From contig NC_079328.1 in assembly GCF_029931775.1 (NCBI RefSeq), forward strand, positions 10,344,501-10,408,500: DNA of 64,000 bases. The letters run 5' to 3'. Shown here in pieces: positions 1 to 11,881 of the stretch (positions are counted from its first letter, which is position 1; the number at the start of each line of letters is the position of its first letter). Below the pieces are notes generated by a model. It was not told where the DNA came from, did no database searches, and was given only the letters and a program-made list of their open reading frames with translations. Source of the DNA: Euleptes europaea (taxonomy: Eukaryota; Chordata; Lepidosauria; Squamata; Sphaerodactylidae). A program made the position numbers and the translations under genes.

Positions 1-1262
1 TTCGCTACATGCAGCAGATCCTGTCTGTCTAGGACTGGTCTCTTTAGTCACCAAAGGAAGCTTAAATCTGATGTAGTCAGGAACACCCAGCTCACATTGC
101 CTAACCAAGGTGAACAGTTGCCATCCATGAACTAACAAACAGCTTAAGAAGCAAACGAACCAGCAAACAATACAAATATGTAGGTTCACCTGTGCCGTTC
201 GGTCTGTGATGAGTCAGTTACATGTGACAGGCATTACTTGATGTCACCCCATAGCCACAGGCAGCAACAGAGAACAGAAATGCTCTTGCACTGCCAAGTT
301 TACAGCGTGCATCACGAATCATGGCCAGCTCCAGCCAGCGTACGCTGTTCAGGGAGGGGCATGGCACCGCAGATGTAGGGGATTGATGGACTGCCCAAGC
401 CAACCCTCTTCGCCCTGCCTCAAATCTCTCTCTTGTCAGTGGTAGCCAAGTCAGTGGGCCTAGACCCTGGCTCCTCCTCCTATAACTCCGCAGGGTTGTT
501 CTGAGCAGAAAGATTTCGGGAGCAGCACCAACATCAGCAGCTGCCCTATGGCCAAGCGCAGGCACTGCTTGTCGCAAAACCCACTCATGATGTGAAACAG
601 CCCAATGTCATTGCTCCACTGGAGTCAGATTGGAGCCGCTTCCTGTGAGATGGGATTTGTGCATTGATTGGCATGCGCTTGGTTTCTCTTTAAACCCACC
701 ACTTGGGGGAGTGTGTCAGGTATGGCATTAGAAATTTAACGACTTAAATATTCTGTCAGCCCCGGCAAGCTTTGGAGGGCTAGCCGCATAAAGACGCAAA
801 ATGCAGAGCTGCTTACTAAAGGGACCGCTGCTGGGATCTCTGCGGAGCATTCCAGCCCCCCCCCATTCCAGCCCCCCCATTCGTTCTTTCAAAATCAGCC
901 CTTGCTGTTCTTGCATTTTCCCAGGATGCAGTTTAAAATAAATGGCACAGAAGTGACTTGGTTTTGATTGCTTCAGTTGGATGCTGTAATCAAAGGCCTT
1001 GCCAGTTAAAAACCAATGGATTAAAAAATCCATTAGAACACCCACAAATGCATCCCCAAGGCTTTCTTATAGAGCCCCGTACAGTTTCCAGAACAACTTT
1101 GAAGCTCGTTTATGAAAAGAGGTACAGGTCTACTTCCTGGTGCAGTTGCAGCACCAGGACCAGACGGCTCTGACATGTTGGCAAACGAAGCAGGTAATCC
1201 AGATGATGCCAGGGCACAATCCAGGAGGAAGATCTCCTGTCCTAACCCTAGTGAGAGGAAAG
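1..1262. other. unassigned intergenic sequence
   Basis: I see no gene, RNA or clear repeat here. Short open frames exist on both strands but have no recognisable domain and no codon or splice context. The stretch near 850-890 is C-rich with a short repeated unit. Confidence 0.5.
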
Positions 1263-1270
1263 GGCACTGG

Positions 1271-1474
1271 TAGGGTTGCCAACCTTCAAGTAGTGGCTGG
1301 AGATCTCCCGCTACTACTACTGACTTCCAGCCGACTTGGAGAAAATGGCCATTTTGGAAGGAGGATTTAGGGCATTATACCCCACTGAAGTCCCTCCCTT
1401 CTCCAAACCCCACCCTCCTCAGGATCCACCCCTAAAATCTCCAGGTATTTCCCAACCTGGAGCTGGCAACCCTA
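1271..1474. mobile_element. hAT-type MITE (tagggttgcc family)
   Basis: The element starts with tagggttgcca and ends with tggcaacccta, a terminal inverted repeat of about 11 bp. It is flanked by 8-bp direct repeats ggcactgg (1263-1270) and ggcactag (1475-1482), matching at 7 of 8 positions, which is the target-site size of the hAT superfamily. It has no coding capacity. The same family recurs at 5023, 11890, 13296, 13896, 14482, 35984, 38318 and 49086, so it is a non-autonomous family moved by a transposase from elsewhere. Confidence 0.8.
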
Positions 1475-1541
1475 GGCACTAGGAAAGAGCTCTTGCACAG
1501 CTCCTGGCTATTTCAGCAGTGCTTGGGCAAGAGAGTGTCTT

Positions 1542-1835
1542 GCCAGTGTGGTATAAAGGTTACGATTGGTGATTTGGAGCAGTAGAATCAGATCTGGAGA
1601 ACCGGGTTTGATTCCCCACTCCTCCACATGAGCAGTGGAAGCTAATCTGGTGAACCAGGTTGGTTTCCCCACTCCTACACATGAAGCCAGCTGGATGATC
1701 TTGGGCTAGTCACACTCTCTCGGCCCCACCTACCTCACAGGGTGTCTGTTGTGGGGAGGGGAAGGGAAGGGAAGGTGATTATAAGCTGGTTTGATTCTTC
1801 CTTAAGTGGTAGAGAAAGTTGGCATATAAAAACAA

Positions 1836-1883
<48 letters not shown>
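1542..1883 (+). repeat. tRNA-derived SINE with (TAC)n tail
   Basis: The head keeps a pol III A-box-like segment near 1550 and a B box in gggtttgattcc (about 1605). The body carries the family blocks cacatgaagccagctgg and cctcacagggtgtctg, and the 3' end reads catataaaaacaaac followed by a pure TAC trinucleotide tract (1838-1883). Other copies here end in CTT repeats instead, so the tail has turned over as a microsatellite. Confidence 0.85.
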
Positions 1884-1884
<1 letters not shown>

Positions 1885-2009
1885 TTCCTGATTGTGCCGT
1901 AAGGGCCGTCTCAATTTGCTGGCCTGAGCCACACACCCAGCGGCAGAACTCTCTGGTCCTTTCTAGAGGCCCAAGGCCCCCATTGAGGATGTCAACTAAC
2001 CATCTAGCT

Positions 2010-2276
2010 CACTGGTTCCCAACCAGGGGTCCACGAGAACTAAATTAAGGTCCGCGAAACAAAGTTATAAACCCATAATAAATTAATATTTTCAATTAAA
2101 AGTTCTCTATTATAAAAATATATATTCAAATATTTTTCTAAGTTTAATGTTTAACTAACAGTTATGATTAAAGTTTATTTTCAAATTCTCGGAATTTTTA
2201 TTTTGAACCTTGGGGTCCCTGCACCGAACAAAAAAGTCCTAGTGGTCCCTGGTCAAAAAAAGGTTGGGAACCACTG
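2010..2276. mobile_element. hAT MITE, AT-rich interior
   Basis: Ends read cactggttcccaacc and ggttgggaaccactg as inverted repeats. They are flanked by a perfect 8-bp duplication, atctagct, at 2002-2009 and 2277-2284. The interior is AT-rich and non-coding. The termini resemble the Charlie-type hAT consensus, but subfamily assignment needs a library search. Confidence 0.85.
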
Positions 2277-2674
2277 ATCTAGCTAAACACCCTGCTTTCT
2301 TAGTAGGGAATGGTGAGGAAAACAAGGATTTTTTTAAAAAGTCTGTTAAATCCTGAGGGATAATTTTCACCTCAAGAGAAACTGGGCCTCTTTTCCCTGG
2401 CTCTGCACATAAATGCAAAGAGGAGGCTGGCAGATGAGGCTTTGGGTTTCCAGCTTTTAAACTGGTCCCTCTAGCTGTCCCTTTGGTCTCAGTTTGATGT
2501 GCAAGCCATTTCCAGGCGATGTTATTTAATGTCATGTCAATGAAAAGCTTCAGCTGCCCATTTCCATTCAATAAACTGATATTAATAGGGTTGCCAGGTT
2601 GTGCCTAGCAACCAACAGGAGGTCTGGGGTGGGGGTGGGGGCGATGTCGTGTGTGCTGCTATGTCAGTTCTGGG

Positions 2675-2789
2675 GAAAACCTAGAAGTGAGACAGGGTAG
2701 CTCTAGGAATTGCTAGAAACATTACGGTAGTTTTACCATAGTGTTTCCAGCAATTCCTAGAGCTATCCAACATCACTTCTGGGTTTTCT
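2675..2789. repeat. short foldback (inverted repeat)
   Basis: Arms 2698-2729 and 2734-2765 are near-perfect inverted copies separated by 4 bases. Pairing resumes further out between about 2675-2690 and 2772-2789. Such a structure is typical of a foldback MITE. I could not define a target-site duplication. Confidence 0.6.
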
Positions 2790-3446
2790 TCTGGGTGGCA
2801 CACATGTTGCCAAGGTTTATTATTTGTTCCTGCTGCTCTTTGCAGCAGAGGCAGGCAAGGACAGCTGCCATAGAGGGAGGCAGACCAAGCTATTAACAGG
2901 ACAGGACATTCCCCATCCCCGTCCAGTTGGTAACCTTAGTTGAGACCCCAAGTAGCCTGTTCAGATTTATCGTGGCAGGAACGGGAGCAGATCAGAAGAG
3001 ACGGCGTCTGTTGCGCGCAAGTCTTGTTTCAACTGCTCTGTCGCTGGCCCTTTGCTTGCCTCTGAAGGGCCCTCCTTCCCTAGCAATAAATTAAACTGAA
3101 AGCAGGTCATTCTGAGCAAGTGGGAAACATCTTGTTCTGTGCTGGATGTTCACTAACTCTGCTGTACCCAGCCAACTTTTGCAAGCAATGTTTACCCAAG
3201 CGCTTGCTGTATGCAGATGTCTCAGAAGACTCATTCGCATCCCCATTTTTGTTCATAGTGTTAGCGGCAAAGGGGGACAGTCCTACTCATCTCCTCCCAC
3301 CGCCGCCCCACAAATACCAAATAAACAAGGCCATAATCTGGTATCCTGTGGATCATTCTGGCATATATTAGGCAGCTACAGGCCTCACTTGGTGGAAGAA
3401 CGGCAGAGATGCCCCTTCCCTGTACTAGACACCTAAAATAAGATAT
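2790..3446. other. unassigned intergenic sequence
   Basis: No gene or repeat family recognised. Two overlapping short open frames at 3120-3436 lie in different frames with no known domain, so they are not called. Confidence 0.45.
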
Positions 3447-3946
3447 GATGTGTGTATGTGCTGTCAAGTGGCAGCCGACTTATGGCAATCCCATAGGGTT
3501 GCAAGGCAAGAGACGTTCAGAGGTGGTTTGCCATTGCCTGCCTCCACGTGGGCTGAGAAAGTTCTGAGAGAGCTGTGGCTGGCCCAGCAGGCTTCATGTG
3601 GAAGAGTGGGGAATCGAACCCAGCTCTCCAGATTAGAGTCCGCTGCTCTTTTCTAACAGAGCGGTTCCTGAGTGGAACAGGCTTCTTCGGGAGGTGGTAA
3701 GCTCTCCTTCCCTGGAGGTTTTTAAGAAGAAGCTAGATGGCCATCTGTCAGCAATGCTGATTCTATGACCTTAGGCAGGTTATGAGAGAGAGGGCACCTT
3801 GGCCATCTTCTGGGCATAGAGTATGGGTCACTGGGGGGCGGGAGGTAGTTGTGAATGTCCTGCATTGTGCAGGGATTGGACTAGATGACCCTGGTGGTCC
3901 CTTCCAATGATTCTGTGATTCTAAACTCTATACCACGCTGGCTCTA
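3447..3946 (-). repeat. Sauria-type SINE, interrupted by CR1
   Basis: In antisense, 3447-3654 shows the BovB-like 3' tail (gctgtcaagtggcagccgac) and then the tRNA-related body. The missing 5' head (accacgctggctc) reappears at 3920-3946, after a CR1 fragment at about 3655-3924. The SINE is therefore older than the CR1 insertion. Confidence 0.7.
3655..3924 (+). mobile_element. CR1 LINE 3' end
   Basis: Sense CR1 3' terminus: the end of ORF2 (gaggtggtaagctctccttccc region), then the usual 3' UTR phrase ggactagatgacc and the terminal repeat gattctgtgattct. Heavily 5'-truncated, as most CR1 copies are. It sits inside a minus-strand SINE. Confidence 0.85.
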
Positions 3947-4670
3947 TGATGTGGGTGTGGCACCAATTTTATATGATCTTTCTGCACAGGCATGAAGTGC
4001 TTTAGATATAGTGGGAAGGGACATCTTCACTGCTTCTCCACTATGCAAAGCAGTAAATGCCTGAACTGGTAACTAGATTCCTACTGAGGTGGCAAATATG
4101 TGCCCTTCATATAGAAAACCAGATGTCAGAGTCAAAGGTTATAGTCCGACATGCTATTTTCCCACATTTAGGGAATATTTTGTATGGAGGAACAGTTAAT
4201 TCTAGCCTCCACCTGTGGTTTGAAATGATACAACCCAGGCGTTGGTTTACAAGCTTCATGAGGGTTTGAACAGAAAAGATAAAAATAATGCAAGCTGCCG
4301 TCTTATGCAGCCTCGCTTTGCCTCAGGCTGTGCATGGAATGGAGAAGGGGTGAAAATGTTCAACTCCAGCTCGGTTTTATTACCCAAACCCAGGCTCTCT
4401 GCTTTGCTATTAACATTAAACAGCAGACTGGGGTAGTCACTGTTGAATAGCAAAACTGAGAAGCCGTCAGAAGGTTAAACCCCCACTGTTTCCCCCACAT
4501 GTCCTTGAGCCAAATTGAGGCTGCACCAACTTGCATGTTCTAGATGAATAAACAGGTGTGATGTTTGTCTTGTCTGTCTGAGCTCTGGCAACATTTCCAG
4601 CTCCTGATTCCACACTCAGGACCATTTCTAACACTACCAGAATGGTACAGTTGACCTTACCCAGTTGTTC
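3947..4670. other. unassigned intergenic sequence
   Basis: No gene, RNA or repeat recognised. Confidence 0.4.
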
Positions 4671-4949
4671 CATCCAGTAACCATCCGGGTTGGTTTCCCC
4701 ATTCCTACACATGAAACCTGCTGGGTGACCTTGGGCTAGTCACAGTTCTCTCAGAACTCTCTCAGCCTCACCTACCTCACAAGGTGTCTGTTTTGGGGAG
4801 AGGAAGGGAAGGAGATTGTAAGCTGGTTTGATTCTCCTTAAAAGGTAGAGAAAGTCAGTATGTAAAAATCAACTCTTCTTTGCAGAAGCCAAAGTCTATG
4901 CATGCCATAGAAAATCAGCATATAAAACCCAATTCTTCTTCTTCTTCTC
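4671..4949 (+). repeat. tRNA-derived SINE, 5' truncated, double tail
   Basis: The body from ggttggtttcccc to aaaatcaactcttctt matches the CTT-tailed SINE family. A second partial 3' end (agcatataaaacccaattct) follows at about 4915-4949, so the tail is duplicated. The 5' junction catccagtaaccatccggg is identical to that of the copy at 7720. Confidence 0.75.
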
Positions 4950-5022
4950 TTAGCTCTGGATTCAGGTTCAGTTGCTCCCAGTTCTGGCCTCGCCACTTCA
5001 GAGGTGATAGCATATTGATTGT

Positions 5023-5231
5023 TAGGGTTGCCAGGTCCCTCTTTGCCACCGGCAGGAGGTTTTTGGGGCAGAGCCTGAGGAGGGCAGGGTTTGGAGAGGG
5101 GAGGGACTTCAATGCCATAGAGTCCAATAGCCAAAACAGCCATTTTCTCTAGGTGAACTGATCTCTCTCAGCTGGAGATCAGTTGTTATAGCAGGAGATC
5201 TCCAGCTAGTACCTGGAGGTTGGCAACCCTG
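5023..5231. mobile_element. hAT-type MITE (tagggttgcc family)
   Basis: Begins tagggttgccagg and ends ttggcaaccctg. Flanked by ttgattgt (5015-5022) and ttgattgc (5232-5239), an 8-bp duplication with one difference. This is the reverse orientation relative to the copy at 1271. Non-coding. Confidence 0.8.
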
Positions 5232-5239
5232 TTGATTGC

Positions 5240-7719
5240 TCATGCCGCCCACAAATACTGCTTCCTAACCACTAGGGCCGTGAACCACTGGGAACTGTCC
5301 CGGTCAGTTAAAGGGCCAATTCCACCGCTGCTGGGGCTTCTCATTGCCGTCTGGAAGCAGCACTGAAAAACAACTGGCCTTCTCTCCCAGCATTCTCACG
5401 GCCCGGTGCTGGCAAGATCAATGCTTGGGGCCGGCAACAGCTTTCCTTTCTGTGCTTGAACAGTGTCTGCAACAAGACCTCGCAGTTAACACCTCCTTTC
5501 CCAACAGGCTCCCCTAGAGACCTTTTTTGATGTGCTGCAGCCTCTGTCCCCTCCATTTAGCTTCTGGCCTTCTGTTTCCCAAGAGTTAAAGTGCTTGTAT
5601 ATGGAAGAAAAATAAATGAACTTCAGCTAATTTGTTTTTCCATCGCCAGTAGGCATTGCTGGAAAACTCTATGGAGGAGATCAAAGTGATAGGGTTTGGA
5701 AGGACAGTGTAAATGTTTATGCCCTGTAAAGGAACAAGCCACATTCCTCCAGCCCAGGAGGAGATTAAGGCTGCCGTGCAATGCACACGTACTTGGGAGT
5801 AAGTCCCATTGAACTCAGTAGGGCTTATTTCTGAAGGAAAACATGCATAGGATTGGGCTGCCTGAACCCTGCCCCCTAAAAACACACACGTCCGAGCTGA
5901 AATTACAAGGAGCACAGTCCAACCAAAGCCAGGCACGTTTCAGTCCTCTTGGATTCAATGGTCAAGATTTAAGCACATGCTTAAATTACAGAACGTAGAA
6001 GCGCTTAGCTGTGGCTGGATCAGGCCATGATTTATATGCTCGACTGGCTAGCATCTCTTTGCATTGTTCAAACAGGAAAATTTGATCCTACCCAAGTGTT
6101 TAGGAGCTCTAGCAGAAGCTCAGTGACTAATTATGACATTGACTCCCCTTCTAGTGGTTTTTTGAGAAATGCAACTTTTCTGTAATATTATTACTGTTAG
6201 GTTAGATTTATTTTTAACATTAAAAAGATAGTTTCAGTTTCTCGTTTTTAATAGAAAAGAACAGAAGAATAAAAAGGATATCATTATGTGGTTGTATGTT
6301 ATAAAATTATGAATGGTGTGGACAGAGATCTTTCACTCACTCATGCACACACACACACAACATGGGGAGCCTACATAGAACAGCATTTGACTGCACATTT
6401 GACCACATACCTGCACCTGTGTGTAAAACCCTCTTTGGCACAATGATACAGACAATAGTTCACCCAGGATAACTGTCTTTGCTGGCTCTTGAACCTATGG
6501 TCATCCAATGAAATTGATTGCTTGGTAACAGCTTCAATGTAGAATAAAAGACGTAACTTCTTCACACCATATACAGTGATGGAAAATATAGTGCTGGCCT
6601 CTTGCTTGGATGGTTCTAAAATGGTATTGACACATTCATGATGGACGTCTAGAAACAGCAGTCAGTCATGATAGCTAAAAGGAACCTCCAAACAGATCCA
6701 CAATTGATAATTTTGTCCCCGTCACTGCCATTTCAGTGTCTACCCAAATTTGATCAGTAAGCCTTTTGCCACAACAGAATCTATTGCTATTCCCGTACCT
6801 AATTTCTGTCCCCAGGATCTATGCCCACATTTGTACCGGCTACGTCTGTTCCATTTTCTGCCATTACTCAGGCTTGAGTCTCTCCCCCAAGCCTTACAAT
6901 ACCCCTCCCACAAAAGCCATCCCAATTTAACTATAATGGGCTGCCAAACCGCCCCTCCTGCAATAACCTAGCACTAACCCCTAGGATTCCCAAGCTACAA
7001 GCCATTTTGCCCTGTAATTAGGAACAGAACCCTTTTTGCCCTATAATTAGGAACAGAACCCTTCCCTAAGATGTGACGTTTGTTTGCACCAATACTTGGC
7101 CTGCTTGGTGTTTGGTGGTGGAGTTCCCGTCTGGCACGATATGTGGCCTGACTCTTTCTCTCCTTTGGATTTCTTGCTGCTTGGTCACCTGGACCCCTGA
7201 GTGTTGGACCCTACTAGACTTCAAGGTTGTTAGCCATGAGTCTTTCACTTACTCAATCTTTGCTTCTCTTTCTTCTCCTCCAGAGGGGAGAAACCTGATG
7301 TTTAGTTGATGTGAAATACAGAGCACTTGATATTATTTTTGTTGCATAAATAGGCTAACCCTCCGACCCCCAAAATTCTATTATTTCTATTAAACCTAAT
7401 TTCCCATTTCATCCTAGCTGGATTTTTTTTTTAATTCCTTCCCAAGTTGTAGTGGTACATTCCAACTTAGTTACAGATCTAAGTATTGGTGTTTGGGTCA
7501 TTGCTAAGAATTGAGGGTTTCCTTACCCAGCTGTGAAAAGCAAATCCTCAGCTCCTTATGCAGGGCAGGTTTACAGGGAAATTTCTTTGTGGGACACTGC
7601 CCCAAGGGCTCCCTGGCAGCCAGGAACAAGCAGAGTTAAGACCTAGTAGCTTTCCAAGTGTTATGGGCATTGCTTGATTAAAGCCCTTGAGTAATCGCAA
7701 TGACCAGGGTCAACTTACC
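5240..7719. other. gene-free stretch with a small tandem duplication
   Basis: No exon or transposon identified over about 2.5 kb. A (CA)n run lies near 6348. At about 7006-7064 a unit of roughly 30 bp (gccctgtaattaggaacag) occurs twice in tandem. Open frames here, up to 116 codons, have no recognisable motif. Confidence 0.45.
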
Positions 7720-7922
7720 CATCCAGTAACCATCCGGGTTGGTTTCCCCACTCCTACACATGAAACCTGCTGGGTGACCTTGGGCTAGTCACAGTTCTCT
7801 CAGAACTCTCTCAGCCTCATCTACCTCACAAGGTGTCTGTTTTGGGGAGAGGAATGGAAGGCGATTGTAAGCTGGTCTGATTCTTCTTAAAAGGCATATA
7901 AAAACCAACTCTTCTTCTTCTA
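7720..7922 (+). repeat. tRNA-derived SINE, 5' truncated
   Basis: Starts at the unusual junction catccagtaaccatccggg and continues through the family blocks (ctgggtgaccttgggctagt, aaggtgtctgttttgggg) to aaaaaccaactcttcttcttc. It lacks the tRNA-like head with A and B boxes. Confidence 0.8.
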
Positions 7923-8764
7923 GACAAGAAGTGAGCAGCCATGGAGAGGAAGGTCATTCCTTTATATTGGGATGTTTTAGTGTGGAGTGTGGTGGAAAGG
8001 GACAGTTGCAGCGGTGCTTTCTTACTTAATCACTAATCCCAAGTATTGGAGTATCCCAAGTACTCAGTGGAGGAAAGTGACACTTTCCACCATCAAGCAG
8101 GCCAACACTTGTCTAGGGCACACATGTCCAGCCCTCACCTGGCTCTTAGCTTGTTCCTTCCTGACCTTGGAGTTTGGACCCTGTTACCACTTAAGATGGC
8201 AACAACTTGCAGTGAAAAATTAACAGGACTATGCCCATAACATCCAGCATCACTAGTACTGCCAAAGCCTAGTCCACAATGTAGAAAGTGACAAAATTGT
8301 CCTCTGCTACTGATCCCTTTCCTGGGCTAGCTTTTCACAGAGCCTGCTTTGGTTTGAGCTGCTGCAGCTGCTCCCCACCTTGCCTCCTGACTGGGATCAG
8401 AAGACAGTTTGATAGCAGCAGGCAGGTTTATAGGGTTGCTCTTTCCAACGTTCAATTTGTATTCTTGGCACATTCAATTTTATAGCACGACAGACAACAG
8501 AAATGAAAATGAAATATGAATTATAAGTCCAAGAACTGCAGACAAAACATGCAGAACAGGAGGGGTGGGGGTGAGGAAGCATCAAGTGGCCCATGTGTTT
8601 GGAGGAGGAATGCTTTGTCCCAGCATCCCTGTGCGGAGCCAAGAGGACTTTCATGTGCCTTGCACAAGCAGGAACAGACAGAAGAAGAGGTCTGCTAGAT
8701 CAGGAGAAGGGCCCATCTAAATCAACATCCAGTTTCCTCTGATGGACACCCATGTTCCATGGAA
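7923..8764. other. unassigned intergenic sequence
   Basis: No gene or known repeat recognised. Confidence 0.4.
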
Positions 8765-9078
8765 GAGCCAGCATGGTGTAGTGGTTAAGAGCGGTGGTTT
8801 GGAGCAGTAGACTCTGAGCTGGAGAACTGGGTTTGATTCCCCACTCCTCCACATGAGTGGCAGACTCTAATCTGGTGAACTGGGTTGGTTTCCCCACCCC
8901 TCCACATGAAGCCTGCTGGGTGACCTTGGGCCAGTCACAGTTCTCTCAGAACTCTCTCAGTCCCACCTGCCTCACAAGGTGTCTGTTGTGGGAAGTGGAA
9001 GGGAAGGAGTTTGTAAACTGCTTTGAGAATCCTTAGAGGTAGAGAAAAGTGGGGTATAAAAACCAACTCTTCTTCTTA
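8765..9078 (+). repeat. tRNA-derived SINE, full length
   Basis: A complete copy. The A box lies in tggtgtagtggttaagagc (about 8773) and the B box in gggtttgattccccact (about 8829). The tRNA-unrelated body and the 3' end aaaaaccaactcttcttctt follow. It is the best local reference for the CTT-tailed family. It is transcribed by pol III in principle and would be mobilised by a LINE in trans. Confidence 0.9.
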
Positions 9079-10784
9079 TTGTAAAGTCCTAATTACTTTT
9101 AGCAGTCAATCAAGTAATTCAAGACAGAGGTTAACAATTAAGCAGGTCTTTTATTGATCAATAAGAGAGCAGATATAGCACGTGGAAGAACTCTTTTCTC
9201 AAACTGAGAGTGTAAAGTCAGAGCTCTTCCTAGAACAAAGGAAGACAACATGTTTTATAGGTCATTGACAGACAGCACTAATGATAATTACGTAGAAGAC
9301 TTTAGCCACTGATTACATGGAACGTATAAACAGATATTTACATATCCTATAGAAATCTTCGGAAGGTTGGCTATAGCTAATGATGAAGAAAAGAGAGTTA
9401 ACATTCCATCATGACATTTCTTGCTCTTAAATCAAAGTTTTAGCCCCAATTAAGAAGCCTGGTTGTACCAAGCGAGAATGATCTCACATTCAGCTGACTG
9501 CAAACAGGTCATCCTGACCCAGGCTCCTCAGCATTAAATGTTACTTAACCAAAGAATATAGGTTACCCATAATGCAAAGTGATTCTAAACTTGTGTATGA
9601 TAATATATATATGTGTGTGTGTCTTATGCTATCTGAATATACATATGTGTGTAGAATATATGTGTCTGATGCTTAGGCTCTTATATCTGAGCATGGCATC
9701 TTATATTAACTTGTAAATGTGCCTACATATATGAGAGAGTATATGCTTTTCCCATAAATGAAGTTAATATGGCATTTCATTATCCTGATCCAAAATCTGG
9801 GGTATCGACCAAAGTCACCATGCCGTCTGTTGATGCTAATGTCTGAAAAACAGGTAGTTGACACTGATGAAATATTTCTGCCTTTGGGATTACTAAGCCA
9901 GATGACCCAGAACATCTGTCCCAATTGCCCCAAACTGGACACTCCTCAGATTCCCCAGGGCTGGTTTTTCTGGCTGAGCCACCCAAGGAACGTCTTGGAA
10001 TGGCACGGTGAAGAGAGCACCGCTGCTCCACAGGGGCTCAGCTCACTCTCAGCCATCAGTGGTATGGGAAGTGGCGGCTGGCATCCCCTCCTGGGCCTCC
10101 ATCATCCCTTGGACCCAACTGGCAGCGCTGTGGATCCAGGAAGCAGTGGGTATACCATGCTTGTGGAAAAGAAAGACTTTGAACCAGCACTGACTTTTCC
10201 CCGGTAGGAAGCTGAAAAGCAGCTCTGTGAACTTTTTGATATTAAGCGGCAGCAGTCTGGTTGTGTTTCAGCTCAAGCAGAGCCCATCTCTTTTCTAAAG
10301 CACCGGCCTGTTCCAAAGTCTTTCTCACCATACCTAACAAACCTCACCCTTTTCTCCCGGCACCTTCATCTCAATCATGCACTGAGATCTCTAATCTCTG
10401 CCTCTGGAGCTGGCCCTGCCAGTGAAACAGCTGTCATTTCTGGACCTTAACCTTCTGTCCAGCAATCTAAATTTCTATTCCGGGACCATACAATTTCATT
10501 TTCCAAAATGCACCACAACTCCTCCCCTTTGCTATCTGCCAGTCCCTCTGTATTTCGTAACTCTGGCACAAGACAGGTCACCATGTAGACGAAACACCCG
10601 CCAAAAGCCCTTGATCAAATCACACACTACCATCAGCCCCCTCCCCTAAATTCTGAGGGGATTCTTGGCATGTTATTTCACCCCTGAGAAATGAGTCCCT
10701 TCTGGGGGGACCGCTTCCCTCCTGCTCAGCCTGATGCCCTCCAAACCCAAGACTATTTTTCTCCATGACAGCACAAGAACATAA
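9079..10784. other. unassigned intergenic sequence
   Basis: No gene recognised. AT-rich with TATG/TG low-complexity patches around 9600-9740. An open frame of 149 codons at 9758-10207 has no domain and no splice support. Confidence 0.45.
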
Positions 10785-11330
10785 GGACATAAGAAAAGCC
10801 CTGCTGGATCAGACCCAGGCCTATCAAGTCCAACAGTCTGTTCACACAGTGGATAACCAGGTGCCTCCAGGAAGCCCACGAACAAGACAACTGCAGCAGC
10901 ATTGTCCTTCCTGCCTGTGTTCCCCAGCACCTAATATAATAGGCATGCTCCTCTGATCCTGGAGATAATAGTTATGCATCATGACTAGTCGCCATTTTGA
11001 CTAGTAGCCATGGACAGCCCACTCCTCTATGAACATGTCCACTCCCCTCTTAAAGCCTTCCAAGTTGGCAGCCATCACCACATCCTGGGGCAGGGGGTTC
11101 CACAATTTAACTATGCGTTGTGTGAAGAAATGCTTCCTTTTACCAGTTTTGAATCTGTCACCCTCCAGCTTCAGCAGATGACCCCATGTTCTGGTATTAT
11201 GAGAGAGGAAGAAACTTCTCCCTGTCCACTCTCTCCAAACCCTGCCTAATTTTATAGACCTCTATCATATCTCCCCTTAACCACCTTCTTTCTAAGCTAA
11301 ACAGCTCAACGTGTTTTAACCATGTCAGGT
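10785..11330 (-). mobile_element. CR1/L2-clade LINE 3' part
   Basis: The reverse complement encodes the C-terminal reverse-transcriptase tail of a CR1-type ORF2, degenerate, followed by the 3' UTR and the terminal phrase atgttcttatg. It is the same family as the plus-strand copy at 47545-48200, with shared blocks such as aagaaatgcttcc and gatgaccccatgttct. 5'-truncated. Confidence 0.8.
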
Positions 11331-11838
11331 GGAGGGCAGGGCTGCCCTAAAAAGTCCCTGAAAATCTTACCTGCACTCCTCTCAGCTTCTCCAGGTCAGC
11401 AACCTTGGCCTCAGGGGAGCAAATGACTTCCCAGAGAAGCTACGAGCTCACTGTACCCACAAAGTATGCCCCAATGAAAGATAACCATACTTGTTATACC
11501 TGCACAATACAACTGGATAGGCCCCAGCTGGCTTTCTACCTTCCTTATATTTTTTTAAAGTTAAATTTAAAAGCTAAAGTGTTTACTCAAACCATGGTGC
11601 TATTTTAAAACTACCTGCTCCGAGAGGAGCTTTCTCTTTCTGATGCTGAACGCACACAGGTGATCAGTTCACTGCTTATTTCATTCAGATGCTTTGTCAC
11701 AGGGGTTTGCTCGTGCTTCCTGAGAAGCGCACTCCTGTACATTTCCCATGTGTCATGTAGAGTTCATAAAACATTGTACTTATGCCTGTGGTTTAAGGGT
11801 GTCCTGCTTTAAAGTTTGTGCTTAGATTAATGGAAGTG

Positions 11839-11841
<3 letters not shown>

Positions 11842-11881
<40 letters not shown>
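11842..11881. repeat. (GA)n and poly-G microsatellite
   Basis: Pure GA dinucleotide run ending in about nine G residues, directly before a hAT MITE. Confidence 0.9.

Noticed and set aside
8765-8850. possible tRNA gene (A and B boxes)
   Set aside because: No cloverleaf or acceptor stem. The boxes belong to the tRNA-derived head of a dispersed SINE repeated many times here.
9758-10207. 149-codon open frame
   Set aside because: No recognisable family, no splice context and mixed composition. Most likely chance.
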